Source of the DNA: Flavobacterium sp. KMS
GTDB taxonomy: Bacteria; Bacteroidota; Bacteroidia; Flavobacteriales; Flavobacteriaceae
DNA length: 64,000 nt
Assembly: GCF_000813005.1 (NCBI RefSeq)
Contig: NZ_JSYP01000022.1
Span: 1-64,000 of the forward strand
Direction of reading: 5' to 3'
The notes beneath the pieces are model-generated. The model was not told where the DNA came from, did no database searches, and worked only from the letters and a program-made list of their open reading frames with translations. The position numbers and the translations under genes are program-made. Positions 8,786-17,537 of the stretch are shown here, one piece after another (positions within the stretch are counted from its first letter, which is position 1; each line of letters opens with the position of its first letter).

Positions 8786-9349
8786 TTAAACCTTCATGAT
8801 TTCAGCTTCTTTAGTAGCCAATAACTCATCAATAAGTTTAATATATTTGTTAGTCAAGTTTTGTACTTCTTCTTCTGCGCTTTTGCAAACATCTTCTGAA
8901 GTTCCTTCTTTTTCTAATTTTTTAATATCTGTGTTAGCGTCTTTACGAACGTTTCTCACACCAATCTTAGCATCTTCTGCTTCAGATTTTGCTTGTTTTG
9001 CCAAATCTCTACGACGCTCTTCAGTTAATGGCGGAACACTTATGATAATCACATCTCCATTATTCATAGGATTAAAACCAATGTTGGCTACCATGATTGC
9101 TTTTTCAATTGTTTGCAACATATTTTTTTCAAATGGTTGCAAAGTAATCGTTCTTGCATCTGGAACACTAATTTTAGCTACTTGCGAAAGTGGTGTTGCT
9201 GAACCATAATAATCTACAAAAACACTTCCTAGCATTGCTGGAGATGCTTTTCCTGCACGAATATTTAGAAATTCTTTTTCTAAATGTGCAATAGAATTTG
9301 CCATTGATTCTTTAGTGCTATCTAAGATAAATTCGATTTCTTCAGTCAT
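8786..9349 (-). CDS. frr: Ribosome recycling factor
   Basis: 187 residues, close to the usual 185. It splits post-termination ribosomes together with EF-G in the cytoplasm. Visible family features are the HLEKEFLNIRAGKASP helix, the 'YYGSATPLSQVAKISVPDARTI' beta region, the FNPMNNGDVIIISVPPLTEERR stretch, and the long C-terminal three-helix segment with VRNVRKDAN. The gene follows pyrH by 75 nt on the same strand, the common bacterial order. The 75-nt spacer contains repeated CAGTTTTCA words and no clear promoter. Confidence 0.97.
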   Translation of the reverse strand: MTEEIEFILDSTKESMANSIAHLEKEFLNIRAGKASPAMLGSVFVDYYGSATPLSQVAKISVPDARTITLQPFEKNMLQTIEKAIMVANIGFNPMNNGDVIIISVPPLTEERRRDLAKQAKSEAEDAKIGVRNVRKDANTDIKKLEKEGTSEDVCKSAEEEVQNLTNKYIKLIDELLATKEAEIMKV

Positions 9350-9424
9350 ATTTTTAAGTTTTCAGTTTTCAATCTCAGTTTTCAGTTCAAGTCGACAATT
9401 GCGACTGTAAACCGTAACTGAATA

Positions 9425-10132
9425 CTATATATTTACTACAGTTCCAATATTTTCGCCTTCGCAAATTCTCAATAAATTTCCGATTTTGTTCATATCAAAA
9501 ACCACAATTGGTAATTTATTTTCCTGACTTAATGTAAAAGCAGTAGTATCCATTACATTTAATCCTTTTTTAAGTACATCTTCAAAAGAGATAAAATCAA
9601 ATTTTACAGCTGATGCATTTTTCTCTGGATCTGAGTCGTAAACACCGTCTACACGAGTTCCTTTTAAGATAACATCGGCATTAATTTCTATACCTCTTAA
9701 AACTGCTGCTGTATCTGTAGTAAAGTAAGGGTTTCCTGTACCTGCACCAAAAATCACAATTCTGTTTTTCTCAAGGTGGCGTACTGCTCTTCTTTTAATA
9801 TAAGGTTCTGCAATTGATTCTATTTTTAGAGCCGTTTGCAAACGCGTTAACATTCCTTTATTTTCCAAAGCGCCTTGTAATGCCATTCCGTTAATTACAG
9901 TAGCAAGCATTCCCATATAATCACCTTGTACTCTATCCATTCCTGAACTTACCCCAGAAACTCCTCTAAAAATGTTTCCTCCTCCAATTACAATGGCAAT
10001 TTCTACTCCCTTTGCATGAATTTGCTTAATTTCTTCGGCATATTCGTCCAATCTTTTTGGGTCGATTCCGTATTGTAAATCTCCCATTAAAGCTTCTCCA
10101 CTTAATTTAAGAAGAATTCTTTTGTATTTCAT
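9425..10132 (-). CDS. pyrH: UMP kinase
   Basis: 235 residues, standard size for the bacterial amino-acid-kinase-fold UMP kinase, which converts UMP to UDP with ATP in pyrimidine nucleotide synthesis. Motifs include KLSGEALMGD at the N-terminus, the VIGGGNIFRG glycine loop, GAGTGNPYFTTDTAAVLR in the nucleotide-binding region, and the FTLSQENKLPIVVFDMN segment near the end. It leads a pyrH-frr operon with a TATATTTG -7 box upstream. Confidence 0.97.
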   Translation of the reverse strand: MKYKRILLKLSGEALMGDLQYGIDPKRLDEYAEEIKQIHAKGVEIAIVIGGGNIFRGVSGVSSGMDRVQGDYMGMLATVINGMALQGALENKGMLTRLQTALKIESIAEPYIKRRAVRHLEKNRIVIFGAGTGNPYFTTDTAAVLRGIEINADVILKGTRVDGVYDSDPEKNASAVKFDFISFEDVLKKGLNVMDTTAFTLSQENKLPIVVFDMNKIGNLLRICEGENIGTVVNI

Positions 10133-10154
10133 TTCTATGTTGCGTTGGTTTGTG

Positions 10155-10162
10155 CAAATATA
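10155..10162 (-). promoter_or_regulatory. -7 box of the pyrH-frr promoter
   Basis: Reads TATATTTG on the minus strand, an exact TAnnTTTG match 23 nt upstream of the pyrH ATG. No good -33 TTG was found at normal spacing. Confidence 0.4.
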
Positions 10163-10296
10163 GACATATTCTGATTTTTAAAAATAGTGTTTTAAAAAAA
10201 TTAATTTATCTTCTCTTTTTTGCATAAAACGTCCATTTTAATAATGTATTTAGGACACAACATGACAAAAATCAGCATCGGTTTCTATTAAAGCTG

Positions 10297-10304
10297 TAAA
10301 TTTG
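10297..10304 (+). promoter_or_regulatory. -7 box of the thioredoxin-like gene
   Basis: TAAATTTG, exact TAnnTTTG match, 24 nt before the ATG at 10328. The -33 region reads GGTTTC rather than a clean TTG. Confidence 0.4.
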
Positions 10305-10327
10305 TATTTCATAAAAAAATAAAATTT

Positions 10328-10936
10328 ATGCAAAAATGTATTTCCAACGCCCTGTCCAATAGCTATTCATATATCGAATACCGAAAACTTGTTTCTGATT
10401 TATTAGCCGAAGGAAAATCGACAGGACTAGAACAATCCGAAGATTTAACAAATTATAGCAGCTTAAACGAAACTCGAATGAATCGGCTGGAAAAAACAAT
10501 AAAAATTACCGAAACAACGATTTCTAAGCTACAAAATGTTCACAAAAATTATATTTGGCTCGTTATTTCTGAAGGTTGGTGTGGAGATGCCGCACAATTA
10601 TTGCCCATTATTTATAAAATGGCAACAGAATCTGAAAACAAAATCGATCTGAAAATTGTACTTCGTGATGAAAATCCTGAGTTAATGAATCTGTTCTTGA
10701 CAAATGGAGGAAAAGCAATTCCGAAATTAATTATAATCGATAAAGAAAAACTTGAAGTTCTTGCCGATTGGGGACCACGCCCAAAAGGAGCAATTGACTT
10801 GGTAAACAACTATAAAAAAGAATTTGGAGCTTTTGATGAAACTATCAAGGCCAATTTACAATTATGGTACCTTCATGATAAAGGAGTTTCTACACAGGAT
10901 GAAATCATGGAAATCATGGAAAAACAGGAAGGATAA
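10328..10936 (+). CDS. Thioredoxin-family protein
   Basis: 202 residues, cytoplasmic (no signal peptide). The motif SEGWCGDAAQLLP near residue 82 sits where thioredoxins carry WCxxC, but only the first Cys is kept (WCGD). The strand IDLKIVLRDENPELM and the PKLIIID segment, with its cis-proline-like position, complete a thioredoxin fold. This matches the Bacteroidota 'thioredoxin family' proteins that have a single active-site Cys. A monothiol or peroxide-type role is possible; a dithiol reductase role is unlikely. It is a single-gene unit facing away from pyrH. Confidence 0.78.
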   Translation: MQKCISNALSNSYSYIEYRKLVSDLLAEGKSTGLEQSEDLTNYSSLNETRMNRLEKTIKITETTISKLQNVHKNYIWLVISEGWCGDAAQLLPIIYKMATESENKIDLKIVLRDENPELMNLFLTNGGKAIPKLIIIDKEKLEVLADWGPRPKGAIDLVNNYKKEFGAFDETIKANLQLWYLHDKGVSTQDEIMEIMEKQEG

Positions 10937-11142
10937 CTAATTGTATTTTTTGCTACAAATCTTAAATATTTGCAAAATACAAACTAAAACACTGAAAACA
11001 AGGATTATAGATCAAAAAAAATATTTATTTTTAATTTATTTTTTGTAACTTGCTACTATAGTCCCAATTCTATTATTTACTTTTTTATTTGCTCTTTTTA
11101 TTGGTGTCTATTTATTGTCTAACAATTAAAAAATGCACTATT

Positions 11143-11220
11143 ATGAAAAAGTTATTTGAAAAGTTCTACGATTTTTTTTCGCGATTCTTGTTTGGAGGGA
11201 AAAACATATCTCATTATTAA
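11143..11220 (+). CDS. Possible 25-residue peptide
   Basis: ATG at 11143 opens a frame that starts MKKLFEKFYDFFSRFLFGG and ends at TAA 11220. The peptide is basic and amphipathic, rich in Phe, and could lie on a membrane. A good terminator follows 43 nt later, which supports a transcript ending here. No promoter or ribosome-binding signal is clear, so the frame may be chance. Confidence 0.3.
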   Translation: MKKLFEKFYDFFSRFLFGGKNISHY

Positions 11221-11262
11221 CCTCAAAAAACACAATTTATGAAATAGTGATACTTAAAAAAT

Positions 11263-11301
11263 AGCACATTATAATATCTTATTTATAATGTGCTTTTTTA
11301 T
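11263..11301 (+). terminator. Rho-independent terminator
   Basis: AGCACATTATAA (11263-11274) pairs perfectly with TTATAATGTGCT (11283-11294) around an 8-nt loop, followed by a T run. It may end the thioredoxin-like transcript or a short RNA from 11100-11300. Confidence 0.75.
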
Positions 11302-11420
11302 TATTTATCAATTTGACAGAAAGATTAAACTCTTTCATTCAATACGTTTTAATAAACTCAAATATTAAGTTTTAAAGGAAAACCGAGAAAATCATGAAGA
11401 CAGGATTACTCCGAAATAAT

Positions 11421-12125
11421 TTATTCTTTATTCAACCCTAAAGAAGCTTCAAACAAAGTAACATCTATAGCATTTTTCACATCGTAGTCACCAATTTTGG
11501 TTCTTCGCAAAGCAGTTAAATGAGACCCAGAATTCATTGCTTTTCCAAAATCAAAGGCTAATGAACGAATATAAGTTCCTTTGCTGCAAACTACTCTAAA
11601 ATCGATTTCCGGAAGCGCGATTCTAGTAATTTCAAATTCGTGAATTGTAGTTTTTCTGCTTGCAATTTCGATAGTTTCTCCTGCACGAGCATGCTCATAC
11701 AAACGAACTCCATCTTTTTTTATAGCCGAATAAATTGGTGGTTTTTGATCTATTTCGCCCAAAAACTGTTTTACCGTTTCATGAATCAAGACCTCATCGA
11801 TATGTTCCGTTGGGAAAGTTTGGTCGATTTCGGTTTCTAAATCATATGAAGGCGTGGTAGCTCCAATAAAAAAAGTACCTGTATATTCTTTGGCTTGACC
11901 TTGCAACTCGGTAATTCTTTTGGTAAACTTGCCTGTACAAATAAGTAATAGCCCTGTTGCCAAAGGATCTAATGTACCTGCATGACCAATTTTAAATTTC
12001 TTTGGTAATCCAGCTTTATTTATCAGTGCATATTTTAACTTATTTACTGCCTGAAAAGAACTCCAATGTAAAGGTTTGTCTATTAGTAAAATTTGTCCGT
12101 TTAAAAAATCTTCGGGAGTATTCAT
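11421..12125 (-). CDS. truB: tRNA pseudouridine-55 synthase
   Basis: 234 residues, the short form without a full C-terminal PUA extension. It makes pseudouridine 55 in the T-loop of tRNAs. The catalytic Asp lies in GHAGTLDPLATGLL near residue 50, after the KPLHWSSFQAVNKLK segment. 'KPPIYSAIKKDGVRLYEHAR' and 'CSKGTYIRSLAFDFG' are further family blocks. Its ATG shares one base with the uppP stop, so it is last in the ftsX-DUF3098-uppP-truB run. Confidence 0.96.
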   Translation of the reverse strand: MNTPEDFLNGQILLIDKPLHWSSFQAVNKLKYALINKAGLPKKFKIGHAGTLDPLATGLLLICTGKFTKRITELQGQAKEYTGTFFIGATTPSYDLETEIDQTFPTEHIDEVLIHETVKQFLGEIDQKPPIYSAIKKDGVRLYEHARAGETIEIASRKTTIHEFEITRIALPEIDFRVVCSKGTYIRSLAFDFGKAMNSGSHLTALRRTKIGDYDVKNAIDVTLFEASLGLNKE

Positions 12126-12922
12126 TATATAATTGTAAGCGGATGAATAAAGAAATGAATTAGCAACAATACAATTCCTGCAATAATTCGGTAATATCCA
12201 AATACTTTGAATCCGTTTTTAGTCAAAAATCCTATGAAGGTTTTAATAGCCAAAAGTGCTACTATAAAAGCTACAATATTACCAATAATCAATAAATTAA
12301 CCTGATCATGCGATAATTCGAATCCTGCTTTATAATAATCATAACACTTTTTAACCGTTGCTCCCAACATGGTAGGAACTGCCAAAAAGAATGAAAACTC
12401 TGCGGCTGTAGTTCTTGTCAATTTTTGCGACATACCTCCTACTATACTTGCTCCACTTCTAGAAACTCCAGGAATCATTGCCAAACACTGGAACATCCCT
12501 ATTTTAAAAGCTTGCAAATAGGTAATTTCTTGGGATGTTTCAGCACCTTTTGGTGTACTAAACCATTCATCTACTTTTAATAAAATAATTCCTCCTAGTA
12601 AAAGTGAAATTGCAACTGTAACTGGATTTTCTAATAAACCATCTATAAAATCACTTAATAGTAATCCTAAAACAACTGCTGGTATAAAAGCAACCAATAA
12701 TTTAAAGTAAAAATCTAGCGTTTGAAAGAAACGTTTGAAATACAAAACTACAACCGAAAGAATCGCTCCTAGTTGAATTACAATCGTAAAAAGTTTGGTA
12801 AAATCATCATGGGCAATCCCAAAAAATGATGAGGCAATAATCATGTGACCAGTTGAAGAAACAGGTAAAAATTCTGTGATTCCTTCAATGATGGCTAAAA
12901 CAATAGCTTGTAAAGTATCCAT
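12125..12922 (-). CDS. uppP: Undecaprenyl-diphosphatase
   Basis: 265 residues with about eight membrane segments. It removes a phosphate from undecaprenyl pyrophosphate on the outer face of the inner membrane, recycling the lipid carrier for peptidoglycan and O-antigen. Both catalytic blocks are visible: EGITEFLPVSSTGHM near residue 15 and PGVSRSGASIVGGM near 155. It overlaps truB by one base. It follows the DUF3098 gene after a 99-nt AT-rich spacer built of TTAGATTGT-like words. Confidence 0.96.
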   Translation of the reverse strand: MDTLQAIVLAIIEGITEFLPVSSTGHMIIASSFFGIAHDDFTKLFTIVIQLGAILSVVVLYFKRFFQTLDFYFKLLVAFIPAVVLGLLLSDFIDGLLENPVTVAISLLLGGIILLKVDEWFSTPKGAETSQEITYLQAFKIGMFQCLAMIPGVSRSGASIVGGMSQKLTRTTAAEFSFFLAVPTMLGATVKKCYDYYKAGFELSHDQVNLLIIGNIVAFIVALLAIKTFIGFLTKNGFKVFGYYRIIAGIVLLLIHFFIHPLTII

Positions 12923-13021
12923 TTATTAGATTGTTAGATTGTTTAGAATATTAGACTGTTTAGATTTTTCAGAAAAGATTAATCTAATAATCTAAAGATC
13001 TAAAATGTCTAAGAAGTCTAA

Positions 13022-13270
13022 TTAGTCTGTTTTAGGGTTTTTAAGAATAGCATAAATTGTGATTCCAAAGCCTATCAAAACTGTAGTTGGAGCCAAACGA
13101 ATACGTCTGAAATTAAAAATAGCTTCATTAAAAACATTTGGATCATCACTTCCTCCACCTGCCATTAAGATAAATCCTAATGCAATTACACCAATCCCAA
13201 CCAATAAAATTTTATAATTTACTTTATCAAAAAGGAATTCCTGTTTTTTTTGTTCTTCTTTATTTTTCAT
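13022..13270 (-). CDS. DUF3098 small membrane protein
   Basis: 82 residues with two membrane segments (about 20-40 and 60-75), between them the charged FNEAIFNFRRIRLAP loop. This is the DUF3098 pattern, a Bacteroidota family of unknown function nearly always found between ftsX and uppP. The conserved place suggests a link to cell division or envelope lipid recycling. No catalytic residues are evident. Confidence 0.85.
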   Translation of the reverse strand: MKNKEEQKKQEFLFDKVNYKILLVGIGVIALGFILMAGGGSDDPNVFNEAIFNFRRIRLAPTTVLIGFGITIYAILKNPKTD

Positions 13271-13324
13271 TTCTAAAATTAAATTCTGTTATAATGTTTA
13301 CTGAATACTGCGACTATGCACTTT

Positions 13325-14200
13325 TTAATAAAGATCGTCGGTTCTTAAATTCAAGAAACGTTGTGTAGCAAAGTGTGTACTTAACCAAGTAATTAAAACT
13401 CCGATTCCTAAAACAGCCAATAATACTAACCCAATAAGAGCTTTATCATCTAATATTCCTAGTCCTGGATAGTTTGTATCTACATATATTAAAAGTCCGA
13501 TTAAAGCAACAATTGCTAAACCAGCACCAATTAATCCTAATTTAATGCTTCGCATTACAAATGGTTTACGAATAAACGATTTTGTAGCACCAACCATTTG
13601 CATTGTTTTAATAATAAATCGATTAGAATGTATTGATAAACGTAATGAACTATTAATAAGCAGTACTGCAATTACAGTTAAAAATCCGCTTATAATTAAA
13701 ATCCACATACTTACTTTTTTGATATTATCATTAACCAGATTTACTAATTGTTTGTCATAAACAATATCCGAAACCATAGTGTTTTTGCGTAAGTTAGTTT
13801 CTATTTTAGTAATACTATCTCTAACAACATAATCGGCTTTTAAGTGAATATCGTAAGAATTCAATAATGGATTCTCTCCTAAAAACGTTAGGAAATCTTC
13901 ACCAATAATATCGGTATGTTGTTTAGCAGCAGCTTCTTTAGTAACATAAACAAACGATCTTGCAAAAGGAGCTCTTTTCAATTCCGTATTAAATGCCTTT
14001 ATTATACTATCATTAGCTTCGTTTTTAAAGAAAACCGTCATTGCGATTTTTTCTTTAAAATCATCTGCTAATTTTTTAGAATTAATAATGAACAATCCTA
14101 GTACTCCCAAAAGGAATAAAACCAGAAATACACTTAATACAACCGAAAAATAAGAGGAAATTAACCTGCGTTTTTGAAATTTATCAAAGTTAGAACTCAT
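13325..14200 (-). CDS. ftsX: Cell-division permease-like protein FtsX
   Basis: 291 residues. One N-terminal membrane helix (about 20-42), an extracytoplasmic domain (about 45-165), then three more helices, the usual FtsX topology. The conserved TMQMVGATKSFIRKPF loop follows helix two. FtsX, with the ATPase FtsE, couples septal peptidoglycan hydrolase activation to division. FtsE is not encoded nearby, as is usual in Bacteroidota. It is the first gene of the run leading to truB. Confidence 0.93.
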   Translation of the reverse strand: MSSNFDKFQKRRLISSYFSVVLSVFLVLFLLGVLGLFIINSKKLADDFKEKIAMTVFFKNEANDSIIKAFNTELKRAPFARSFVYVTKEAAAKQHTDIIGEDFLTFLGENPLLNSYDIHLKADYVVRDSITKIETNLRKNTMVSDIVYDKQLVNLVNDNIKKVSMWILIISGFLTVIAVLLINSSLRLSIHSNRFIIKTMQMVGATKSFIRKPFVMRSIKLGLIGAGLAIVALIGLLIYVDTNYPGLGILDDKALIGLVLLAVLGIGVLITWLSTHFATQRFLNLRTDDLY

Positions 14201-14310
14201 AGTTTGCTTAAATTATGTGGTAAAAATAATAAAGAATTTCATTATTTACAGCTAATAACGAACTTTTATACTATAATTATACATTTAGACATTGAATAAA
14301 AAGTTTATTT

Positions 14311-14403
14311 AACCGCAAAGTACGCCAAGTTTTTTTAATGCGCGACTTTATAAAAACGCAAAGTGCGCAAAGCTGAATCAACACAGAGCTTTGCGAACTT
14401 TGT
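14311..14403. repeat. 93-nt direct repeat, copy 1
   Basis: Starts AACCGCAAAG and ends in CACAGAGCTTTGCGAACTTTG. A second, diverged copy begins exactly 150 nt later at 14461. Each copy contains AAAGTGCGCAAAGC-type words that pair with GCTTTGCGAACTTTG, so each can fold. It fills most of the gap between ftsX and the next gene. This is a short intergenic repeat of the type scattered through Flavobacterium genomes. Confidence 0.7.
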
Positions 14404-14460
14404 CTTTTACGAGCTTACTTATTAAAAATCTTAGCACCTCAGAACCTTAAAAGCTGATTT

Positions 14461-14553
14461 AACCGCAAAGCGCGCAAAGGTTTTAAATGCATGGTTTTGT
14501 ATAAACGCAAAGTTCGCAAAGCTTTATCAACACAGAGCTTTGTGAACTTTGAA
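14461..14553. repeat. 93-nt direct repeat, copy 2
   Basis: Second copy of the unit at 14311. It is followed by short imperfect repeats of the word GAACCT(T/C) up to 14600. No coding sequence is visible in this gap. Confidence 0.7.
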
Positions 14554-14596
14554 CCTCTGTAACTTTGAACCTTTGAACCTTAGTAACTCAGAACCT

Positions 14597-15193
14597 TTAC
14601 TTAACTTTATAAACTTCTATACTTTTAAGCCAGGAAACATGGCGCGGACCCGTTTTTATGTCATTTTTACAAATCGTAATCATTTCTCCATTTTTTACCG
14701 GTTTACCATTTTCTTCAAAAAGAACATAGGCATTTTCTCCTGTTGGATTATTAAAAATCTCTGCCCAAGAAAATGTTGCCATATACCCATCTGAAGCTCT
14801 TGCTACAATATAAAAATTTCGGTCTTTATGACCGCTTTGCTTAATTTTAGCTTTCTCTAAAATGTCTCTTAGCAAAACTCCTTTACAAGTTTTATCATCT
14901 TTTTTAACTTCTCCGCTCTGGCAAACTACTTTAAAATCATTTATGGTTACCACTTTCATTTTACGCAATGAATCTACAGTTAATTGCAACGGAAACTCTA
15001 CTTCGCCTTTTACTTCAATTTGATGATTTACCAGTTTTAAACTATCTTCTGGCGTAAGAACTGGATGTTTATCGTTATCCACTTTTGAAACTTTTTCACT
15101 TGCAACAGCATCTTCTTTTTCCTTTTTAGAAGAATTACACATCGTGCATGAAAATGCAATTAATAGAATAAGAATATAATTTTGAGTTTTCAT
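14597..15193 (-). CDS. Molybdopterin-binding (sulfite-oxidase-fold) lipoprotein
   Basis: 198 residues. An N-terminal signal ends in a Cys-containing stretch (AFSCTMCNSS), so lipidation is likely. After a Lys/Glu/Asp linker the domain resembles the oxidoreductase molybdopterin-binding fold: 'LTVDSLRKMKVVT', a Cys in FKVVCQSGE at the Mo-ligand place, 'CKGVLLRDILEKAKI', 'GYMATFSWAEIF', and the closing PRHVSWLKSIEVY. It is short and lacks the dimerisation domain of true sulfite oxidases. It lies 17 nt after a TonB-dependent receptor gene in the same direction. It could bind molybdopterin or serve as a periplasmic partner of the receptor. Substrate unknown. Confidence 0.72.
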   Translation of the reverse strand: MKTQNYILILLIAFSCTMCNSSKKEKEDAVASEKVSKVDNDKHPVLTPEDSLKLVNHQIEVKGEVEFPLQLTVDSLRKMKVVTINDFKVVCQSGEVKKDDKTCKGVLLRDILEKAKIKQSGHKDRNFYIVARASDGYMATFSWAEIFNNPTGENAYVLFEENGKPVKNGEMITICKNDIKTGPRHVSWLKSIEVYKVK

Positions 15194-15210
15194 ATAAAAT
15201 TATTTTTGAT

Positions 15211-17211
15211 TTAGTTATTAAAAAAACGAAGCGTCACAAAAAAGTTGCGTCCTTCTTCGGGATATCCTTCTACAAGGCTGTAGTTCTTATCAAATATGTT
15301 ATTTACTCCGGCATCGATACTAAAGTTTTTAGCAATTTTACCCGATCCATAAAGATTTAAAAGGGTGTAATCTGGAACTCTCGTTCCGTAACTAGTACTA
15401 ATTCTAGACGAATTAAACTCAGAGTTAGCTATTAATCTCAGTAATTTTATTGGCTGATATTCTACCGTTCCCATAACTTTAGTATTAGGCACATCGGTAA
15501 AATGAATGGTCGGATCCGTCAGGTTATTTCTTTCGATATAAGTATAGTTAACATTAAAAGATAAATTCTGCAAAAGCACATAATTCACTTGTGCCTCAAC
15601 TCCCATATATTCTGCTTTTCCGAAGTTTTGCATTTGCGATTTACCTGGCATAACATTACTTACATTTAAAATCGCATCAGTTAGCGAACTATAAAACACA
15701 GCCGTTTGAAATGTTATTTTGCTAAAAAGATTTGCTGTATAATTTATTTCATAGTTTACTGCTTTCTCAGGTTTTAGGTCTGGATTAGGAATCGCAGTTC
15801 CCATTCGGTATGAATATCGATCTTTAATAGTTGCAAATCGTGTTTTCTGAGAAACGGTTGCTCCTAGTTTTTGATTCTCATTTAGCTGATAAAAAAATCC
15901 TATTTGCGCATTAAAAGCATCGCTTGCACCTGCCGTTGGATAATCAGAAATTACTTTTGTAGTACTATTATAATCTTCAGCTTCTTTGTTTTTCCTGATA
16001 TTATAACTCACTCCGGGAACCAAAGTAAATTTGTTCGAGATTTTATAAACATCTTCAATGCCAATCAAAACTGTATTGTCTACAAAATTACGCACAGGTT
16101 CGCCAAGATTATTTTCCCGATGCACATCTTCTTTAAAATGGAACGCAATCTTAAGGTTATTTTTCGGAATTATTTGTGTGTCATATTCTAGATTTCCTCC
16201 ATACGTATAATCGTTATAATTACTCTGAAATGCATAGGGTTTAGTTTGGGTCGAATAGGTATTATCATCATAACTATCCAATGTATTTTTAAATCTATCG
16301 TAGTATATTCTCGTTTTAAAACTGTTCTTATCATCAAAATTTGAATTGGAGATAAAATAATAACTCTCTTTATCCCAATTAGGCCATTGCCAATAACGAG
16401 GTTTTGCATAAAGCGAATTCAGTACATCATCACCCGCATAAACAGGATTTCCTTTCTCGCCCTGCTGATTAATATAGCCTATTGCATATTCGCTTTTTTC
16501 GGTTGGAGTCCACCCTACTTTAAAGCTAATTTTCTGGTCCGTACGATAGGAATTGTCTCTTTCGCCTCCATCTTCGTTTTTAGAAGGAACATAATTAGAC
16601 GACATTCTAAACGAGTTGCGATGCAAATACGAATATCCTCCCTGAACATAAAATTTCCCCAGATTAGAACCGATATTAATATTACCTTTATATCCATTGG
16701 AATTAATCATACCTAGCGAACCATCATATTCTAATATTCTCGAAGGTTTTCTTGAGATAAGATTAATTGCTCCTCCTAATGAATTCGGGCCATAAAGCAC
16801 CGATGAAAATCCTTTAGAAACATCAATTGCAGCAAGGTCAAAAGTGGTAAATCGAGCCAAATCTACATAACCATCATAAGGAACATAAACTGGAATTCCG
16901 TCCATATAAACTGGAACTTGTCTTAAATCAAACCCACGAATCGAAACCATAGATTCATTTCTTGGTCCCGAAGCAGTTAAACTCACACCTGGAAGCATAT
17001 TTAATGCCTGCGAAACATCCATTTTATTTTGCGATTCCATCTTTTTTGTCGTTACCCTATTTAGCGTATCCTTGGTTTTATTATTTTTTATAATAACTTC
17101 TCCAAGCATAAACATATTAGTAGGTTTTACCGAATCGACAGCAACTTGATTGTTTTGTTGGCATAATCCAATGAGCGGAAATAGTAAAAACATTATAATT
17201 TTTAACTTCAT
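15211..17211 (-). CDS. TonB-dependent outer-membrane receptor
   Basis: 666 residues. Signal peptide MKLKIIMFLLFPLIGLCQ; plug domain about 50-160 with the MLPGVSLTASGPRNESMVSIRG and VLYGPNSLGGAINLISRKP blocks; 22-strand-type barrel thereafter, ending NFFVTLRFFNN with the terminal aromatic typical of barrels. No SusD partner follows, so this is a small-ligand receptor rather than a glycan system. It is encoded between a ModE-type regulator and a molybdopterin-fold lipoprotein. That suggests uptake of molybdate, tungstate or a chelate of them (inference). Confidence 0.85.
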   Translation of the reverse strand: MKLKIIMFLLFPLIGLCQQNNQVAVDSVKPTNMFMLGEVIIKNNKTKDTLNRVTTKKMESQNKMDVSQALNMLPGVSLTASGPRNESMVSIRGFDLRQVPVYMDGIPVYVPYDGYVDLARFTTFDLAAIDVSKGFSSVLYGPNSLGGAINLISRKPSRILEYDGSLGMINSNGYKGNINIGSNLGKFYVQGGYSYLHRNSFRMSSNYVPSKNEDGGERDNSYRTDQKISFKVGWTPTEKSEYAIGYINQQGEKGNPVYAGDDVLNSLYAKPRYWQWPNWDKESYYFISNSNFDDKNSFKTRIYYDRFKNTLDSYDDNTYSTQTKPYAFQSNYNDYTYGGNLEYDTQIIPKNNLKIAFHFKEDVHRENNLGEPVRNFVDNTVLIGIEDVYKISNKFTLVPGVSYNIRKNKEAEDYNSTTKVISDYPTAGASDAFNAQIGFFYQLNENQKLGATVSQKTRFATIKDRYSYRMGTAIPNPDLKPEKAVNYEINYTANLFSKITFQTAVFYSSLTDAILNVSNVMPGKSQMQNFGKAEYMGVEAQVNYVLLQNLSFNVNYTYIERNNLTDPTIHFTDVPNTKVMGTVEYQPIKLLRLIANSEFNSSRISTSYGTRVPDYTLLNLYGSGKIAKNFSIDAGVNNIFDKNYSLVEGYPEEGRNFFVTLRFFNN

Positions 17212-17223
17212 AATTTTAATTAT

Positions 17224-17530
17224 TTTCAGTATGTTTTTAAAAGAACACTGATGATTGGCATTTTTATTTTTGATTATAATTAGTCAGTTAAGTATAACTC
17301 CCAAAAAAAAAAATTAACACATAGAAACATAGACTTTGTAAACTCAAAAGAAGGCGTTTCACTTATTTAAAATACACATAGCCATTCTATGTGAAAGAAA
17401 TATATTTCTTTTTGTGTTCTTTTTTACACATAAAATCTATGTTTCTATGTGTTAAAAACCATTATGCTCAATCGACTATAATTAGTCAACACTTTTTTTC
17501 AATATGTTTTAAAATGAATACTGATTATTA
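17224..17530. promoter_or_regulatory. Repeat-rich regulatory region upstream of the TonB receptor
   Basis: Symmetric arrangement of repeated blocks. GATTATAATTAGTCA (17272-17286) recurs as GACTATAATTAGTCA (17474-17488); the second has perfect GACTA/TAGTC arms. A diverged TTTCARTATGTTTT-type block sits outside each (about 17224-17257 and 17497-17530). Between them lie 20-nt perfect inverted arms TTAACACATAGAAACATAGA (17314-17333; partner 17436-17455), enclosing a CACATAG/CTATGTG hairpin (17375-17393) and an 18-bp palindrome (17394-17411). The TAATTAGTC sites are candidate operators for the neighbouring ModE-like regulator; the inner part looks like an inserted palindromic repeat. Confidence 0.55.
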
Positions 17531-17537
17531 AAAAATT

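Larger units (their letters stand above)
10937..11420. other. 484-nt gap with a possible small transcript
   Basis: Between the thioredoxin-like gene and the stop of truB. It contains a 25-codon open frame (11143-11220) and a strong terminator-like hairpin (11263-11301). The stretch 11040-11130 is very T-rich and gives hydrophobic translations in several frames by composition alone. Confidence 0.5.

Noticed and set aside
8796..9209. 137-codon open frame antisense to frr
   Set aside because: It is the complement of a highly conserved gene with Ser/Leu-rich composition; no independent signal for expression.
11041..11130. Hydrophobic short frame that looks like a membrane helix
   Set aside because: No start codon in frame; the T-rich DNA gives Leu/Phe-rich translations in all forward frames.
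14597..15193. True sulfite oxidase
   Set aside because: It is too short and lacks the dimerisation domain and the classical Cys-Gly surroundings; only the molybdopterin-binding fold is supported.
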